Assembly: GCF_009925085.1 (NCBI RefSeq) | Contig: NZ_JAABNR010000011.1 | Coordinates: 1 to 64,000, forward strand | From: Stagnihabitans tardus | GTDB lineage: Bacteria > Pseudomonadota > Alphaproteobacteria > Rhodobacterales > Rhodobacteraceae | Reading direction: 5' to 3' | DNA: 64,000 bases | Shown here: one piece after another, positions 61,921 to 64,000 of the stretch | Layout: every line of letters starts with the position of its first letter | How positions within the stretch are numbered: the first letter of the stretch is position 1 | The notes under the pieces: model-generated | The model's input: only the letters and a program-made list of their open reading frames with translations | What the model was told of the DNA's origin: nothing | Database searches by the model: none | Made by a program: the position numbers and the translations under genes

Positions 61921-62640
61921 TCAATCCGCGACAGAAATGTGACGCGTGACCCAGGCTTGCAGCCTGGCGCGGGCGTCGGGCAGGGGGGCATCGGGCAGGG
62001 CGCGGGCCAGGAAATGCCCGGTCAGGTCCAGGGCGGCATCGGGATCGGAGGCTCCGTTGGCGCCGGGCCGCAGCATGCGAGGCAGGGGCAGAAGGCGGGG
62101 TGCCCAGTCGCCAGCGGCCTCCCGGCTCACCGCGCGCCCGGTCTTGGGCGAGACATAGGCCAGGTCTTGGTTGCTACCCGTCACCGCGCAGCTGCCCAGG
62201 TCCAGCGCGTAGCCGATCTGGTCCAAGAGCGCGAGCTCCCAGTGGATGTAATGGGTCAGCCACTCCTCCCCCTCGGCCAATTGATCGAAAAGGCCAAGGG
62301 AGAGGGCGTAAAGCGCCGGGTGCGGATCGCGCTCGGGTAGAGAAATGTGAAGCAAGGACACGGCGGAGTTGAGCGCGGCCAGCCGCCCCCGGTCCTCCAG
62401 GATCACCGCACGGGAGCGTTTCGGCTCGACGGTAAAGCTGCCCATATGGTCCTCGAGCCGCGCCCGCCAGCGCAGCGCCAGCTGCGTCCCGGGGATCAGC
62501 ACCCCCGCCATCCGACGCGAGGCCCCGCCACGCACGACGCCCATGTGGCGGCCATGCGAGGCCGTCAGGACCTCGACGATGGCCGAGCTTTCGCCATGGG
62601 GGCGGGTCGTCAGAAGGATGCCGTCGTCTTGCCAGTCCAT
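61921..62640 (-). CDS. recO: DNA repair protein RecO
   Basis: A 239-residue recombination mediator that works with RecF and RecR. N-terminal OB fold [20 protein letters not shown], then [13 protein letters not shown], and the C-terminal helical domain with [20 protein letters not shown] and the conserved [15 protein letters not shown]. Zinc-type cysteines are not prominent, as usual for alphaproteobacteria. Confidence 0.94.
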   Translation of the reverse strand: MDWQDDGILLTTRPHGESSAIVEVLTASHGRHMGVVRGGASRRMAGVLIPGTQLALRWRARLEDHMGSFTVEPKRSRAVILEDRGRLAALNSAVSLLHISLPERDPHPALYALSLGLFDQLAEGEEWLTHYIHWELALLDQIGYALDLGSCAVTGSNQDLAYVSPKTGRAVSREAAGDWAPRLLPLPRMLRPGANGASDPDAALDLTGHFLARALPDAPLPDARARLQAWVTRHISVAD

Positions 62641-62679
62641 GGGCCCAGCATGCCCTGTCAGGGGCTGGGGGGGAAGGGC

Positions 62680-63078
62680 TCAGGCGGCGGCGGGGTCCAT
62701 CCACATCGGGCCAAAACCGTTCCCATCGGGGTCCTCGAAGGCGCGGGAATACATGAAGCCCAGGTCCTCGGGGTCATGCAAGCTGCGCCCCCCGGCGGCG
62801 ATGGCGGCCTCGGTCATTGCATCGACTTCGGCGCGGCTCTCGCAAGTGAGCGCAAAGAGGCAGGTCGCGCCCTCGGAGGGAAGGATCAGGGGCTTGGGGG
62901 AATGTTCGCGGAACTGCTCATGCGTCGAGAGCATGAAATAGATCGCCTCAGAGAAGACGACGCAGGTCCAGGTCTCGCCCGAGAATTTCGGGTCGATGGC
63001 AAATCCCAAAGCCTGGTAGAAGGCCCGTGCCCGGGCCATGTCGGTCACGGGCAGGGTGATGAAGATCATCCGGGTCAT
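62680..63078 (-). CDS. VOC-family (glyoxalase/bleomycin-resistance-like) protein
   Basis: A 132-residue vicinal-oxygen-chelate protein. It shows MIFITLPVTDMARARAFYQA, LGFAIDPKFSGETWTCVVFS and the C-terminal FEDPDGNGFGPMWMD. Fold family is clear, but the reaction is not. The start at 63078 follows GAGAGGCC. Neighbours recO and the RDD gene are unrelated. Confidence 0.88.
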   Translation of the reverse strand: MTRMIFITLPVTDMARARAFYQALGFAIDPKFSGETWTCVVFSEAIYFMLSTHEQFREHSPKPLILPSEGATCLFALTCESRAEVDAMTEAAIAAGGRSLHDPEDLGFMYSRAFEDPDGNGFGPMWMDPAAA

Positions 63079-63141
63079 GGGTGGGGCCTCTCGCGGTTTA
63101 TTTGATGTCAAAGTAAGGCGCGAATGGGGGCGGGGTCAAGC

Positions 63142-63948
63142 TCAGAACGGGTGTTCCAGCACCGGCTCTTGGTCCGCCTCGGTCAGACGGCAGCCGGTCC
63201 AGCGGTCCCAGGGGACATAGGGCTCGTCGCGCAGGATCGGCATCAGCCAAAGCCAGATCGCAAGCCCGGCCGGAATGCCAAGGGCGACACCGTAAATCAA
63301 CAGGGAGGGCAGCCCGCCTCCGAAGGGCAAGATCGACAAAAGGAGCAGGCCCAGGACCGGGCTCATCCGGATCATCTCGCGCGCCACGAGGGCGAGGGGA
63401 CGGCCCGTCACCTTGAGACCGGTCAGCCACTTGCCCGGCGTTCGGCGCTTGGCGACGAGGCCGATCCAGCTGGCAGCCAGCATCACCACCAGGGCAAGGT
63501 GGTCGGCATAGACCAAAGGCCCTTCGACGGTGCCGAGCGACACCGTTCCGGATTCGCTGCTGCCATCCGCCTTGGTGAGGGAAAGGTCGGCAAACCCGCC
63601 GATCGGAACGCCGAAAATCCTGCTGATACAGATGTTTGCCTTCGTGACCGTGCCGTCCAGGGCCTGGCCGAGAAGAGCGCGTGTCTCTGGCACCGGGGCG
63701 CCGCAGGTCTTGGTCCCAAGGGACAGCATCGGGCGAAACTGCGACGTCTGAATGCTGAAGGAGAAGTTGATCTCGAACTCTTTGTGCGGAGAGGCCATAA
63801 GCTCGTCCTGCGTGTCCAGACCCGTCACGGCGACGATCAGGCCCAGAAGCAGCCAGGCGAAAACCTTGTCGATCATGTAGGCCAAGAGGCGCCGCAGGGG
63901 ATGGGGAAGGGCCGGGGTCTTGGGGCCCTCTGCCGCCGCCTCCGCCAT
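63142..63948 (-). CDS. RDD-family membrane protein
   Basis: A 268-residue inner-membrane protein: first helix (about 22-45, with LRRLLAYMIDKVFAWLLLGL; RDD signature R.LAYxID), a periplasmic loop of about 100 residues with Cys in KTCGAP and NICIS, then helices at about 150-170 (with KRRTPGKWLTGLKV between) and 195-245. RDD proteins may act in transport or stress; function unproven. The start codon lies one base after the fabI stop at 63950, indicating coupling. Confidence 0.85.
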   Translation of the reverse strand: MAEAAAEGPKTPALPHPLRRLLAYMIDKVFAWLLLGLIVAVTGLDTQDELMASPHKEFEINFSFSIQTSQFRPMLSLGTKTCGAPVPETRALLGQALDGTVTKANICISRIFGVPIGGFADLSLTKADGSSESGTVSLGTVEGPLVYADHLALVVMLAASWIGLVAKRRTPGKWLTGLKVTGRPLALVAREMIRMSPVLGLLLLSILPFGGGLPSLLIYGVALGIPAGLAIWLWLMPILRDEPYVPWDRWTGCRLTEADQEPVLEHPF

Positions 63949-63949
63949 G

Positions 63950-64000
63950 TCAGATGTTCTCCGCCTGCGGCATGCCCAGGACGTGATAGCCGCAGTCGAC
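63950..64000 (-). CDS. fabI: Enoyl-ACP reductase FabI, C-terminal tip (cut by window edge)
   Basis: The last 16 codons read VDCGYHVLGMPQAENI and stop. The ending VDCGYHVxGM is that of enoyl-ACP reductases. Only this fragment is visible, so the call rests on the C-terminal motif and could be another SDR-family enzyme. Confidence 0.65.
   Translation of the reverse strand, partial: VDCGYHVLGMPQAENI

Noticed and set aside
1-64000. tRNA genes, rRNA genes or CRISPR arrays
   Set aside because: Looked for acceptor/TPsiC-like sequence and for regularly spaced direct repeats in all gaps; the palindromes found are irregularly placed and unspaced, so no array or RNA gene is supported.

Overview
The window looks like chromosome from a GC-rich alphaproteobacterium of the Rhodobacteraceae (Rhodobacter/Gemmobacter/Paracoccus neighbourhood). 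The evidence is the flagellar order motB-flgE-flgK-flgL-flgI, CtrA-type TTAA-N7-TTAA sites in front of motility genes, family-typical proteins (a DUF6478-like protein, Hint-domain protein, globin-coupled chemoreceptor, PrtD/PrtE-type exporter) and the many GTG/TTG starts and 4-nt ATGA/GTGA gene overlaps. All names rest on motif and family recognition by eye; no database search was run.

Left part (1-16 kb). The left edge carries the end of an IS5-family element. It is followed by a small zinc protein divergent from a DgcA/FadH-type flavin demethylase, with a perfect 16-bp palindrome between them. A gene of unknown function then precedes the flagellar hook/P-ring operon motB-flgE-flgK-flgL-flgI. 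Directly after flgI lies a frameshifted IS256-family transposase relic, where relatives usually continue the flagellar operon. Then come a soluble PAS/chemoreceptor hybrid, a three-gene minus-strand cluster (DUF1993-isochorismatase-unknown) and the arginine genes argD and argF.

Middle part (16-43 kb). This holds a sulfotransferase, an RTX-type Ca-binding protein, a 5'-nucleotidase-like protein, DUF952-pyrD, epmA divergent from efp, rsmD-ferredoxin reductase, a peroxiredoxin, an AbfT-type CoA-transferase, glnK-amtB, a class A PBP, mlaA-mlaC, a type I secretion pair (ABC exporter and HlyD-type adaptor), a tight run ridA-GDPD-GNAT-GST-phhB, then tyrB and sseA.

Right part (42-64 kb). This holds a globin-coupled chemoreceptor, smpB, a 2-TM ion channel, a Hint-domain protein, dapA-EamA exporter, soluble lytic transglycosylase, an ArnT-like glycosyltransferase, accD-folC, a CPBP-family membrane protein, a lipoprotein plus two unknown genes, a LysR regulator, a CinA-like protein-GNAT-OmpA run, map, an MFS transporter, recO, a VOC protein, an RDD protein and the 3' tip of an enoyl-ACP reductase gene. 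The gene content is mostly housekeeping and envelope, with mobile DNA only at the left edge and after flgI.

Two signals are not explained by gene annotation. First, CtrA-like boxes sit about 40-65 bp upstream of motB, flgE, the PAS/MCP gene, the sulfotransferase and the RTX gene, with further boxes near the Hint gene and the LysR gene, which suggests one cell-cycle regulon across the window. Second, four families of intergenic palindromes (A: loop CATCGAG; B: CCCGGGGTATACCCCGGG; C: CCCGGG-N-TGACCCGGGG; D: GC hairpin plus GATATTT) lie at gene ends, several as inverted pairs like REPINs. No tRNA, rRNA or CRISPR array was seen.
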